NCBI RefSeq assembly: GCF_010550695.1
Contig: NZ_JAAGOB010000008.1
Location: 62,001-126,000 of the forward strand
DNA: 64,000 nt
Direction of reading: 5' to 3'
DNA from: Phytoactinopolyspora alkaliphila
Lineage (GTDB): Bacteria > Actinomycetota > Actinomycetes > Jiangellales > Jiangellaceae
Shown here: piece by piece, positions 31,996 through 40,473 of the stretch
Layout: each line of letters begins with the position of its first letter
How positions within the stretch are numbered: position 1 is the stretch's first letter
Position numbers and translations under genes: made by a program
Notes under the pieces: model-generated
Told to the model about the DNA's origin: nothing
Seen by the model: the letters and a program-made list of their open reading frames with translations, nothing else
Database searches by the model: none

Positions 31996-33342
31996 TCAGT
32001 CGTACGGGCGATCGTCCGGGGAGGGCGGGGGAAGCTCGTAGCCGATTCCCGTTCCCGACGGCTCCAGGGTGCCCTCGGGATTCTCGACCGGGCGATAGCT
32101 GATATCGAGCTCCGGGGTTTCGAGGAGCGCCCCGCCCTGGTGATCGGAGTGCATCGCGGCGTCGAGGATTCCGGTCGTGAGAAGGGTGCGCTCGACCGGG
32201 TAGGGAGCGGTCCCGGTGAGCGCCATGTACTCGATCTGCCGGTCGAGGAACGTGAAGTGCCCGTAAGGCCACCCCTTCTCCAGAAGGAACTCGGACGCTT
32301 CCACCTCGCCGCTGCGGCGGCCGGCGTACGTCAGAGTCGTCAATGCCCCGTTGAGCAGCAACGCAGTCCCGCGGAAGCCGTCGTTGTAATCGATCAGGAA
32401 CGCGATCGGCTCGGGAGTGTTGTCCTTGACGTCCCCGTCGGTGACGTGGCCACCCTTTTCTCGCGCGGCCTCGATCGCCGCGTCCATGAGCGACTCATCC
32501 CACCGGCCCTCTACCGCTGCGTCCCACACGGCTTCGCCGCGCAGGGTTTGCACCGAGCGAACTCCAGTCTCACCGCCGTCGCGGCGTTCGGCCATGCACT
32601 GAAGCGTCTCCAAGACATGGAAGCCGTAGGTTTCGATGTGAGAGTAGCCGACGGCCACGGCCTCGGTGAGATCCGCGTCCAGCCGATACGTGAGAGCGGG
32701 GAATCGCCAGGCCAACGGCAGCGTGGACCCGGCGAAGAACGGAACGCCGTAGCGCACAGCCGTGTCGTACATGTGCCGGGCGTCGTGGAACGCCTGCGAA
32801 AGATGCTTGTCGTTGAAGATCGGAACGAACTTGTTCGAGGCGATCATCGCCGAGACCACGGTGTCGAAGAGGCGCCGGCGCGGGTACGTCTTCTGCCCGA
32901 ACTCGTTCCACGGGTAATTGCCGTGCTCACCCACGATGATCACGGCGTCAACGGCTACCTTGCCGGTCTCGCCGAGCGCGAGTGCTTCCGGGATGGTGTC
33001 GAAGATGGGGACGCCGTGCTTGTCCGCCATGAAATGGCCGACGTCGTTGTCCGGCACCTGATCGAGGTAGATGGACGCGACCTCCACCCGCGGCTCGGTG
33101 TCCACACCGTGCAGCTCATACCCCTCGAGCAGCTTCGTCGTGATGACGTCGCCATGCGAGTTGCGGCGATACTCGGTGATGATGACGGCGACCTTCGGCT
33201 TTCGCCCGGGTGGAATCCTCTCCCCCGGGTTCGGACGGGATCGAACGTTCGAGCCGTGCGCGATTCCAGCGGGCAGCATCATCGCGCCCGCTGTGGCGGC
33301 ACCGGTGGTCAGGATCTGTCGCCGAGATGGGTGGGATGGCAT
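31996..33342 (-). CDS. Tat-exported protein of unknown function
   Basis: 448 residues from the ATG with GGAGGATCC upstream. The N terminus carries a twin-arginine signal (SRRQILTTGAATAGAMMLPA) with likely cleavage near AHG. The mature part starts with VAVIITEYRRNSHGDVITTK. It contains VDAVIIVGEHGNYPWNEFGQ, PIFNDKHLSQAFHDARHMYD and GVPFFAGSTLPLAWRFP. These segments suggest an alpha/beta Rossmann-like fold related to the N-terminal half of Gfo/Idh proteins, as seen in uncharacterised Tat proteins of planctomycetes and actinobacteria. It is the last gene of the Opp/Dpp catabolic operon, 41 bp after the aldehyde dehydrogenase. Location outside the membrane is likely; function unknown. Confidence 0.7.
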   Translation of the reverse strand: MPSHPSRRQILTTGAATAGAMMLPAGIAHGSNVRSRPNPGERIPPGRKPKVAVIITEYRRNSHGDVITTKLLEGYELHGVDTEPRVEVASIYLDQVPDNDVGHFMADKHGVPIFDTIPEALALGETGKVAVDAVIIVGEHGNYPWNEFGQKTYPRRRLFDTVVSAMIASNKFVPIFNDKHLSQAFHDARHMYDTAVRYGVPFFAGSTLPLAWRFPALTYRLDADLTEAVAVGYSHIETYGFHVLETLQCMAERRDGGETGVRSVQTLRGEAVWDAAVEGRWDESLMDAAIEAAREKGGHVTDGDVKDNTPEPIAFLIDYNDGFRGTALLLNGALTTLTYAGRRSGEVEASEFLLEKGWPYGHFTFLDRQIEYMALTGTAPYPVERTLLTTGILDAAMHSDHQGGALLETPELDISYRPVENPEGTLEPSGTGIGYELPPPSPDDRPYD

Positions 33343-33383
33343 GTGGATCCTCCTTCGTGGATGAGGTGACACGCTGCTGTGGA

Positions 33384-34835
33384 CTACGGCATCGCGTCGG
33401 CAGGCAGAACGAACGTCTGCAGCTGGCTGAGCGCCTCGACGGTGTAGCGGCCGCCGAGCCTTCCGACACCGCTGGCCCGCCCGGAATACCCGCCGAACGG
33501 TGTATGCGGCTGCCACGCGGTGGCGACGTCGCCGATGTTGACGACGCCCGCGTCAATCCGGCGGCCAATCGCCAGGGCTCTCGTGACGTCCTCGCCGAGA
33601 ATGCCCGCGATCAGGCCGAGCCCATGACCGTTGACGAGACCAACGGCTTCGTCATCGGACTCGAACGTCATCAGCGCCGCCACCGGGCCGAACGTCTCCT
33701 CCGTGAACGCGAGCATCTCCGGGGTGAGGCCGGTCATGACGGTGGGCTCGTAATACAACGGGGTCGGCCACCCCCCGGCTCGCTTGCCGCCGGTGGTGAC
33801 CCGCGCTCCTTTCGCGACGGCATCCTCGATGTGGCCGTTCACCTTGGTGACGGTCGGTTCGTTGTTCAGCGGCCCGATCGTGGTCGAAGGGTCGAGCGAA
33901 AGCCCGAGCCGCAGAGCTTTGGCCCGCTCGGTCAATGCGTCGGCGAGCTGATCGTGAATGCGCCGGTGGATGACGATCCGCTCGGTCGAGCTGCATATCT
34001 GGCCGGCGTTGGCGAACGCGGCTGAGCTCAGCCGGTCCGCCGCCGCGGCCACGTCGACATCGTCGAGCACCACGGTCGCGTTGTTCCCGCCGAGTTCCAG
34101 CAGCATCGGCTTGGCGCCGGCGGCGCGGGCGATGGCGTCGCCGGTGCGCGGGCTTCCGGTGAAGCCGATCGCGGAGATCCGCGGGTGTGAGACGAGAGCC
34201 GCGCCCGTATCGTGCCCGAGACCGGGGACGAGATTCACCGAACCCGGCGGGAATCCCGCGTCACGAATACAGTCCATCAGGTGAACCGCCGTGAGCGGGG
34301 TGAGCTCGGACGGCTTCCACACGATCGCGTTGCCCGCGGCGAGACCTGCGCTCAGGTACTCGGTGGGGATCGTCGCGGGAAAGTTCCAAGGCGTGATCAC
34401 TGCGAGAACCCCGTGCGGGCGCCGCACCACCACCACCCGGCGCGCGGCGTCGTCGCTGGGCAGGATCTCGTCGGTACTGTGCCGCACGATCTCGGCGGCC
34501 TCGTGCCACATGATGACCGCCGTGGCCACTTCGCCCTCCGCCTCGCGCAGCGGCTTTCCCTGTTCACCCGCGAGATCGTGAGCGATCGTCCCGGCCCGCT
34601 CGGCGATCAGTTCACCGACGCGGCGCACCAGGCCGGCACGTGCCCGAGGCGTCATCGAGACCAGAACGGCGGCCGCGTGTCCAGCCGCCCGCACGGCCCG
34701 ATCGACGTCTTCTGGGGTGCCGCGGACCATCGTGGCGAGCTGTTCTCCGGTGGACGGGCTGCGCACCGGCACCGTCTCGCGACCACCGCGGGGACACGCA
34801 TCACCGTCGATCACCACCGGAACCTCGCGGGTCAC
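33384..34835 (-). CDS. Aldehyde dehydrogenase family protein
   Basis: 483 residues from GTG 34835, overlapping the IclR stop (GTGA); a much longer upstream frame was rejected. Motifs: AVITPWNFPATIPTEYLSAG (cofactor loop), IGFTGSPRTGDAIARAAG, LLELGGNNATVVLDD (general-base Glu) and NAGQICSSTERIVIHRR (catalytic Cys). An NAD(P)-dependent oxidation of an aldehyde to an acid is expected, probably of a breakdown product of the compound imported by the transporter encoded upstream. Co-transcribed with IclR, Gfo/Idh and ABC genes. Confidence 0.9.
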   Translation of the reverse strand: MTREVPVVIDGDACPRGGRETVPVRSPSTGEQLATMVRGTPEDVDRAVRAAGHAAAVLVSMTPRARAGLVRRVGELIAERAGTIAHDLAGEQGKPLREAEGEVATAVIMWHEAAEIVRHSTDEILPSDDAARRVVVVRRPHGVLAVITPWNFPATIPTEYLSAGLAAGNAIVWKPSELTPLTAVHLMDCIRDAGFPPGSVNLVPGLGHDTGAALVSHPRISAIGFTGSPRTGDAIARAAGAKPMLLELGGNNATVVLDDVDVAAAADRLSSAAFANAGQICSSTERIVIHRRIHDQLADALTERAKALRLGLSLDPSTTIGPLNNEPTVTKVNGHIEDAVAKGARVTTGGKRAGGWPTPLYYEPTVMTGLTPEMLAFTEETFGPVAALMTFESDDEAVGLVNGHGLGLIAGILGEDVTRALAIGRRIDAGVVNIGDVATAWQPHTPFGGYSGRASGVGRLGGRYTVEALSQLQTFVLPADAMP

Positions 34836-35596
34836 AGTGTCTCTCCCATCGCGCCGAAGGCCTCGTCGAACTCGCGGAAGGCGGTGACCACCTGGTGGAT
34901 CCTCGACATGGGCATGCGATCGGCCGGCGCGCTGAGCGAGACGGCCAGCGGTATCGCCGTGCTGGTGAGGGCGAACGCGACACACCGTGCCCCTACTTCG
35001 TTCTCGCCGTTGTTGACCGCGTACCCGGCCCGTCGCACCCGCGCGAGCTCCTGGACATACCGGTCCGGATCGGTGATGGTGCGGCTGGTGAAGCGGGGCA
35101 TGCCCTGCATCGCGAGGATCTCCCGTACCCGTTCCTCGGGGATCCTCGCGGCCAGCGCCTTGCCGAAAGCGGTGCAATGGATCATCGCGCGTGCTCCGGA
35201 GTGGACGTCGACCCGCACGGAGCGATGTGGCCGCACGGTCGCGACGTAGAACGCACGGTGCATGTCCAGCGCACCCATGCTCGCCGTCTCCGTGAACTGG
35301 TCGCGGAGCTCTGCGAGCATCGGCTGCGCGCGATGCACCAGCTCGTCCAGGTCACTGGACCAGGGATGACCGAACGATCGTGTCGGAAGGTACGAGCCGC
35401 TCGCCGTCCGTGCCACGTAGCCTCGCCGCTCCAGGGTGGCCAGGTACCGGAACACGGACGTCTTGGGCAGGCCGGTCTTCGCCACGAACTCGTTCAGCGT
35501 CACCGGCCGTGCCGGGTCGTCGAGGAGCTCAAGGATGTCCAGTGTCCGGTTGACGGCTCGGACACCATAGGGTTCGAGCGTGGTGTCGTCGGTCAT
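34832..35596 (-). CDS. IclR-family transcriptional regulator
   Basis: 254 residues; ATG overlaps the Gfo/Idh stop (ATGA). The N-terminal winged helix is VNRTLDILELLDD then LPKTSVFRYLATLERRGYVA. The C-terminal effector domain contains MHRAFYVATVRPHRSVRV, CTAFGKALAARI and YAVNNGENEVGARCVAFAL. It lies inside the catabolic operon it probably controls. A perfect TTCCAT-CAA-ATGGAA dyad before the first gene of the operon is a candidate binding site. Confidence 0.9.
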   Translation of the reverse strand: MTDDTTLEPYGVRAVNRTLDILELLDDPARPVTLNEFVAKTGLPKTSVFRYLATLERRGYVARTASGSYLPTRSFGHPWSSDLDELVHRAQPMLAELRDQFTETASMGALDMHRAFYVATVRPHRSVRVDVHSGARAMIHCTAFGKALAARIPEERVREILAMQGMPRFTSRTITDPDRYVQELARVRRAGYAVNNGENEVGARCVAFALTSTAIPLAVSLSAPADRMPMSRIHQVVTAFREFDEAFGAMGETL

Positions 35597-36630
35597 CGCG
35601 ATACCTCGCGCTCTTGCAGCACCGAATTCACGTCCACGAAGGCGTCGTCACCCGCCGCACGCTCGACGGCGTCACAGAGCCTGACCGCCTCGACACCGTC
35701 GTCCACGGTGCACAAGGGCTGTGCCTCGGACGTGACCACGTGCACGAAATGATCTACCTGGTTCGCCAGCGCACCTCTGATCTGGCCATGAACGCTCGGC
35801 GCGTACCAGGTGTCGAGGGCTGCGAGCCCGGATGGGCCCACCACCGACAGGCCGGTGGGGCCTTGTTCGACACGTGCGTACCCGTGCTCACCGATCACCG
35901 TGAAACTTGAGGTGTTGAACGGCGCCGACGTGGCCGGCAGCGACCAGCCGAGCGTGGACGTGCCGTGCGCGCCTCCGGCGAACTCGAGAACGACGGAGTA
36001 CAGGTCGTCCACGTCGTATCCCGCCGACTTCAGCACGCCGCTGCTGCGCCGGGCGGCCACCCGGGTGACATCCCCCGCGTACCAGCGGGCCAGGTCGAAC
36101 TCGTGGGACCCGTAGTACAGGGGAAGCGACGTGCGTCCCTGCAGGATCCGCTGGTCGGCGGCGACCCCGATGCGTTCGCTGCGCACCATCTGCACCGCGC
36201 CGATCGTGCCGTCGTCGATCGCTGATTTGATCGCCGCGTAGCGCGGCTCGAAGCGCAGGATGTGCGCGGCGAGCACCGGGACACCGGCGCCGGCGGACGC
36301 CTCGCGGATGCGTTCGGCCGCCGCGAGTTCATGCGCCAAGGGCTTCTCGATCGCGACCGGCGTGCCCGATTCCAGCGCGGCGACCGCGGCGTCGACGTGC
36401 AGGTCCTCGGGGGTACACACCACAATGCCGTCAAGCGTGGGGTCACCCGCCGCTTCACCGGGGTCGGCGGACCACGTCGTTTGAAGATCGTCGGCGGTCT
36501 CCTTCGCGTGGCTCTCCCGGACGTCGCACACGACGGCCAACTCCACCCGCGGATGCTCGGTGAGCGCTTGCGCCCACTTGCCGCCCATGAAACCTAGTCC
36601 GATCACACCGATCCGGACCTGTGCACTCAT
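35593..36630 (-). CDS. Gfo/Idh/MocA-family oxidoreductase
   Basis: 345 residues from the ATG overlapping the ATPase stop (ATGA). IGVIGLGFMGGKWAQALTEH is the nucleotide-binding start, PVAIEKPLAHELAAAERIRE the EKP motif, and PLYYGSHEFDLARWYAGDV the substrate-side His/Asp. It is likely an NAD(P)-dependent dehydrogenase for a sugar-like compound delivered by the Opp/Dpp transporter of the same operon. Substrate unknown. Confidence 0.88.
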   Translation of the reverse strand: MSAQVRIGVIGLGFMGGKWAQALTEHPRVELAVVCDVRESHAKETADDLQTTWSADPGEAAGDPTLDGIVVCTPEDLHVDAAVAALESGTPVAIEKPLAHELAAAERIREASAGAGVPVLAAHILRFEPRYAAIKSAIDDGTIGAVQMVRSERIGVAADQRILQGRTSLPLYYGSHEFDLARWYAGDVTRVAARRSSGVLKSAGYDVDDLYSVVLEFAGGAHGTSTLGWSLPATSAPFNTSSFTVIGEHGYARVEQGPTGLSVVGPSGLAALDTWYAPSVHGQIRGALANQVDHFVHVVTSEAQPLCTVDDGVEAVRLCDAVERAAGDDAFVDVNSVLQEREVSR

Positions 36631-37607
36631 TCGGTGCTCCTTCCATAAGACTCCCCACCGAGCGCGAAATGACAAGCCACATGCCTTCCCGGAAGCCACT
36701 CAAGCACCGGCGGCGATTCCGCACGGCACAGGTCTTGCGCCATCGGGCAGCGCGGATGGAACGCGCATCCGGGCGGCGGATGCTTGGGATCGGGTGGATC
36801 GCCTCGCACCACGATCCGTTCCCGGCCCCGGCGTTCCAGACTTGGCACGGCCGCCATCAACGCACGCGTGTACGGATGCATCGGCTGTCCGTAGACATCG
36901 GCGGCGGGCCCCATCTCGACGATCTTGCCGAGGTACATGACCGCGATCCGTTGGCTCACGTAGGTCACGACGCCGATGTCGTGGGAGACGAACAACAGCG
37001 TCAGGCCGTGCCGTTCACGCAGGCCGTTGAGCAGATTCAAAATCTGCGCCTGCACCGATACGTCCAGCGCGGAGACCGACTCGTCGGCGATCAGCAGCGA
37101 CGGCTCGAGCGCGAGCGCACGCGCGATGCTGACTCGCTGACGCTGCCCGCCGCTGAGCTGCCCCGGAAGCTTGTCCGCCACGGCCGCGGGCAGGCCGACG
37201 TCGGCGATCAGCCCGTCCACCCGGGCACGAAGCTCGGCGCCGGAGGCGATGCGGTGGATCATCAACGGCTCGGCGATGATGCGGCGTACCTTCATGTGCG
37301 GAGGAAGCGACGTGTAGGGATCCTGGAACACGATCTGCACACCACGACGCAGCGTCGCCGCGTCGGTGACGGAGACCGGCCGGCCGTCGAACCGGACCTC
37401 CCCGCTGTCGGGCTTCTCCAGCAACACGAGCGTGCGTGCCAGCGTGGACTTGCCGCACCCGCTCTCCCCCACCAGCCCCAGCGTCTCACCGCGTTCCAGC
37501 CGCAGGGACACCCCGTCCACGGCGCGCACACTGGCGCCGCGGCGGGCGAACCCGCCGCCGACCGAGTAGTGCTTGCGGACGTCGTCGAGCTCCAGGATCG
37601 GTGTCAT
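36627..37607 (-). CDS. Oligopeptide/dipeptide-type ABC transporter ATP-binding protein (DppF/OppF-like)
   Basis: 326 residues; ATG overlaps the stop of the fused permease-ATPase gene. Walker A LVGESGCGKSTLART, Q-loop IVFQDPYTSLPPHMKV, signature GQLSGGQRQRVSIARA, Walker B LLIADESVSALDV, switch LFVSHDIGVV. The C-terminal OppD/F extension GCAFHPRCPMAQDLC has the cysteines typical of this subfamily. It pairs with the ATPase half of the preceding protein to drive import. Confidence 0.92.
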   Translation of the reverse strand: MTPILELDDVRKHYSVGGGFARRGASVRAVDGVSLRLERGETLGLVGESGCGKSTLARTLVLLEKPDSGEVRFDGRPVSVTDAATLRRGVQIVFQDPYTSLPPHMKVRRIIAEPLMIHRIASGAELRARVDGLIADVGLPAAVADKLPGQLSGGQRQRVSIARALALEPSLLIADESVSALDVSVQAQILNLLNGLRERHGLTLLFVSHDIGVVTYVSQRIAVMYLGKIVEMGPAADVYGQPMHPYTRALMAAVPSLERRGRERIVVRGDPPDPKHPPPGCAFHPRCPMAQDLCRAESPPVLEWLPGRHVACHFALGGESYGRSTE

Positions 37608-39541
37608 CGCCGCGTCGCCTCCGTCCTCTCCTCGGTGTACAGGTGGCACGCCGCGGTCCACGCGGGGCTCACGGTCAACGGTTGCGGGCGGTGCGTCCGG
37701 CAGACGTCCATGGCGCTGGTGCATCGCGGCGCGAACGGGCAGCCGGTGGACTCCTGCGCCGGGTCGGGCAGCTCGCCGGGAATGGACCGCAGCAAGCTGG
37801 TGACACCCGTCTCCGGCCGGGGCACGGACTCCAGCAGCGCCTGGGTGTACGGATGCCGTGGCTCACGCAGCACCTGTTCGGTCGGCCCCGACTCGCACAC
37901 CTCTCCGGCGTACATCACCACCACGTCGTCGGAGATCTCCCCGATGAGGCCGATGTCATGGCTGATGATCACGATGCTGGTGCCGTGTTCGTCGCGGACC
38001 CGCCGCAGCTGATCCAGCACCTGAGCCTGGGTGGTGACGTCCAGTGCGGTGGTCGGCTCGTCGGCGAGCAGCAGCTCCGGTTCGATCGCCATGGTCATGG
38101 CGATCATGACTCGCTGATTCTGCCCGCCGCTGAGCCGGAACGGATACTGCTTCATGACGTGGGCCGGATCCGCGAACCCGACGTCGCGGAAGACACGGTC
38201 CGAGATCTCCACGGCCGTGCGCCGGTCGATGTCCCGGTGCGTCCTGATCGCCTCCACCATCTGGTAGCCGACGGTCAGGACCGGGTTCAGGGATCCGACC
38301 GGGTTCTGGAAGATCATGCCGATGCGCCTGCCACGGATCCGCCGCATCGACCGTTCCGGCACACCGAGCAGGTCGACACCGTCGAACACGGCAGATCCGG
38401 CGCTCACCCGCCCGGGCGCGGACAACAATCGCAACAGGGCATACGAGGTGACCGACTTCCCGGAGCCGCTCTCGCCGACGATACCCAGGATCTTGCCTCG
38501 TCCGACCGTGAAGCTCACCCCGCGCACCGCCTGCACGACCCGGCCGTCGGCCGCCGGGAACTCCACGCAGAGACCCCGCACGTCGAGCAGCACGTCGCCC
38601 GGGACGCTCACCGCGGACGGCGTGCTCGCCGTAGCTGGGCCCGCGGAGGTTGCGCTCAAGGCGGACGCGCCCGGCTGAGTCTCTCGTGGACCGAGGCGGC
38701 GCCAACGCGTCGACCACCATCGGCGGCGCGGCTCGACCTGTGCCCGCATCCCCTCCACAGCCAGGTTGATGCACAGGACCGTGAGCATGATGGCGACACC
38801 GGGCAGCACCGGAAGCCACGGTGAGACCACCATGTTCTGCCGGCCGTCGGCCAGGATCTGCCCCCACGACACGTGCGGTGACGTCAGCCCGAACCCGAGG
38901 AAGCTCAGGGTGGACTCCATCACCACCAGGTGGCTCAGGTCGATCAGGGCAATGGCGGGCATGACGCTGCGAACCTGGGGAAGCACGTAGCGCAGCATCC
39001 GCCGCAACGGGCGGGCGCCGATGGTCTCGGCGGCGCGGACGTAGTCCTGCTCTCGTTCGGCGAGCGTCCGTGCCCGCACGACGCGGGCGTACACGATCCA
39101 CGCCGGAATGCCGAGAACGACGATCAGGTGAACCGGTGACCGCTCGGTCATCATGCCGAGGATCACGATCGCGATGAGGATGAACGGCAATGCGAGCTGG
39201 ACGTCGCCGAGGCGCATGATGAGGGTATCGGCGAGCCCGCCGAAGAAGCCGGCGATCAGGCCGGTCACCAGTCCCAGGGTCGCTCCGATGAGCATGGCGC
39301 ATGCGCTGATCAGGACCGACGAACGTGCACCGTAGATCATGCGCGACAGCACGTCGCGGCCCAAGGCGTCCGTGCCCAGGGGGTACGCCCAGTCGCCGCC
39401 GTCCCACACCGGGGGCGCCAGGACGTTCGCCAGGTCCTGCGCCGCCGGCTCGTACGGTGCGATCCATGGCGCGGTGACGGCGACGAAGACCAGCAGGCCG
39501 ATACCGCCGAGCCCGACAATGGCCGCCTTCCGGCGCAGCAT
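37604..39541 (-). CDS. Fused ABC permease and ATP-binding protein (DppC-DppD type)
   Basis: 645 residues in one reading frame. Residues ~1-270 are a DppC-like permease with six membrane segments: PLGTDALGRDVLSRMIYGAR near the start, the EAA-type loop DYVRAAETIGARPLRRML, and STLSFLGFGLTSPHVSWGQI. A linker rich in Ala, Ser and Thr (~275-320) leads to a DppD-like ATPase. Its Walker A is GESGSGKSVTSY (~355), the signature FRLSGGQNQRVMIAM (~470), Walker B LLLADEPTTALDV (~485), and the C-terminal Cys cluster GCPFAPRCTSAMDVC. No stop or frameshift separates the halves, so this is a real fusion of subunits that are usually separate. Confidence 0.92.
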   Translation of the reverse strand: MLRRKAAIVGLGGIGLLVFVAVTAPWIAPYEPAAQDLANVLAPPVWDGGDWAYPLGTDALGRDVLSRMIYGARSSVLISACAMLIGATLGLVTGLIAGFFGGLADTLIMRLGDVQLALPFILIAIVILGMMTERSPVHLIVVLGIPAWIVYARVVRARTLAEREQDYVRAAETIGARPLRRMLRYVLPQVRSVMPAIALIDLSHLVVMESTLSFLGFGLTSPHVSWGQILADGRQNMVVSPWLPVLPGVAIMLTVLCINLAVEGMRAQVEPRRRWWSTRWRRLGPRETQPGASALSATSAGPATASTPSAVSVPGDVLLDVRGLCVEFPAADGRVVQAVRGVSFTVGRGKILGIVGESGSGKSVTSYALLRLLSAPGRVSAGSAVFDGVDLLGVPERSMRRIRGRRIGMIFQNPVGSLNPVLTVGYQMVEAIRTHRDIDRRTAVEISDRVFRDVGFADPAHVMKQYPFRLSGGQNQRVMIAMTMAIEPELLLADEPTTALDVTTQAQVLDQLRRVRDEHGTSIVIISHDIGLIGEISDDVVVMYAGEVCESGPTEQVLREPRHPYTQALLESVPRPETGVTSLLRSIPGELPDPAQESTGCPFAPRCTSAMDVCRTHRPQPLTVSPAWTAACHLYTEERTEATRR

Positions 39542-40471
39542 CTACGACGCCCTCCTTAGCCTGATACGCGGATCCAACGTCGTGTAGAGCAGATCGACGA
39601 CGAAGTTGACCAGCACGAAAGCCACCGCGGCGACCAGCACCGCGCCCTGCACCATCGGGAAGTTCCGGCTGGTGAGCGCATCCACGGCGAGCTTGCCGAT
39701 GCCGGGCCAGTTGAAGATGTTCTCTACGACGTAGGACCCGGCCAGGATCATCCCGGACTGCAGACCGATCAGCGTTACCAGGGGCAGCGAGGCCACCTTG
39801 AGGGTGTGGACCAGCAAGACCTTGCGCTGGGCGATGCCGCGGGCGCGCGCCGCGCGGATGTAGTCCTGTTCCAGCGTCTCGATGAAGGACTGCCGGATCG
39901 TCCTGATCAGGATCGGCGTGAGCGCCACCGCCATCGTCGTCACCGGGAGCACGAAGCTGGTAGGCCCGGTAAAGTCGACGGCCGGAAGCCATCCGAGCTG
40001 CACCGCGAAGATGAGCACCAGCACCACGGCCAGCCAGAAGCTCGGAATGGACTGCGCAAACGCCACATAAACCTGCACCGCGCGGTCGAGCCAGGATCCT
40101 CGCGTCAGGGCGGCGCCGATGCCCAGGGCCAGCGCCACCAGGGTCGACACCAGCACCGTGACCGCGGCCAGCATGGCGGTGTTCGGCAAGGCGGCGAACA
40201 CCACCTGCGCCACCGAATACCCTCCCTGGAAGGACTGGCCCAGGTCGCCGCCGAACAGGTCCCGGAGGAAGTACAGGTACTGGACGTAGATCGGCTCGTC
40301 CAGACCCAGCCGCACGCGGGTGGCTTCGACGACGTCGTCCGGCGCGTCCGGCGCGTTCATCAGCCGGGCCGGATCACCCGCGGCGAGCCGCAGCAACAGG
40401 AACACCAGCGTCACCACGCAGAGCACGACCACGAGCATCTGCGCGGTGCGCCGGACGATGTACAGAAGCAT
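39542..40471 (-). CDS. ABC transporter permease (DppB/OppB-like)
   Basis: 309 residues from the ATG encoding MLLYIVRRTAQMLVV; a longer upstream frame was rejected. About six membrane segments. Features of the family include LLLRLAAGDPARLM, the EAA-like loop DYIRAARARGIAQRKVLLVH and GSYVVENIFNWPGIGKLAVD. It forms the membrane channel with the permease half of the fused protein. It starts three bases before the end of the binding-protein gene region and abuts the next start. Confidence 0.92.
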   Translation of the reverse strand: MLLYIVRRTAQMLVVVLCVVTLVFLLLRLAAGDPARLMNAPDAPDDVVEATRVRLGLDEPIYVQYLYFLRDLFGGDLGQSFQGGYSVAQVVFAALPNTAMLAAVTVLVSTLVALALGIGAALTRGSWLDRAVQVYVAFAQSIPSFWLAVVLVLIFAVQLGWLPAVDFTGPTSFVLPVTTMAVALTPILIRTIRQSFIETLEQDYIRAARARGIAQRKVLLVHTLKVASLPLVTLIGLQSGMILAGSYVVENIFNWPGIGKLAVDALTSRNFPMVQGAVLVAAVAFVLVNFVVDLLYTTLDPRIRLRRAS

Positions 40472-40473
40472 GC

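Noticed and set aside
34836-35177. Upstream extension of the aldehyde dehydrogenase frame
   Set aside because: It lies within the IclR gene in another frame. The GTG overlapping the IclR stop gives the normal family length.
37956-39992. A 678-codon frame antisense-shifted over the permease-ATPase gene
   Set aside because: Its extreme Arg/Gly/Pro content is typical of shadow frames in high-GC DNA.
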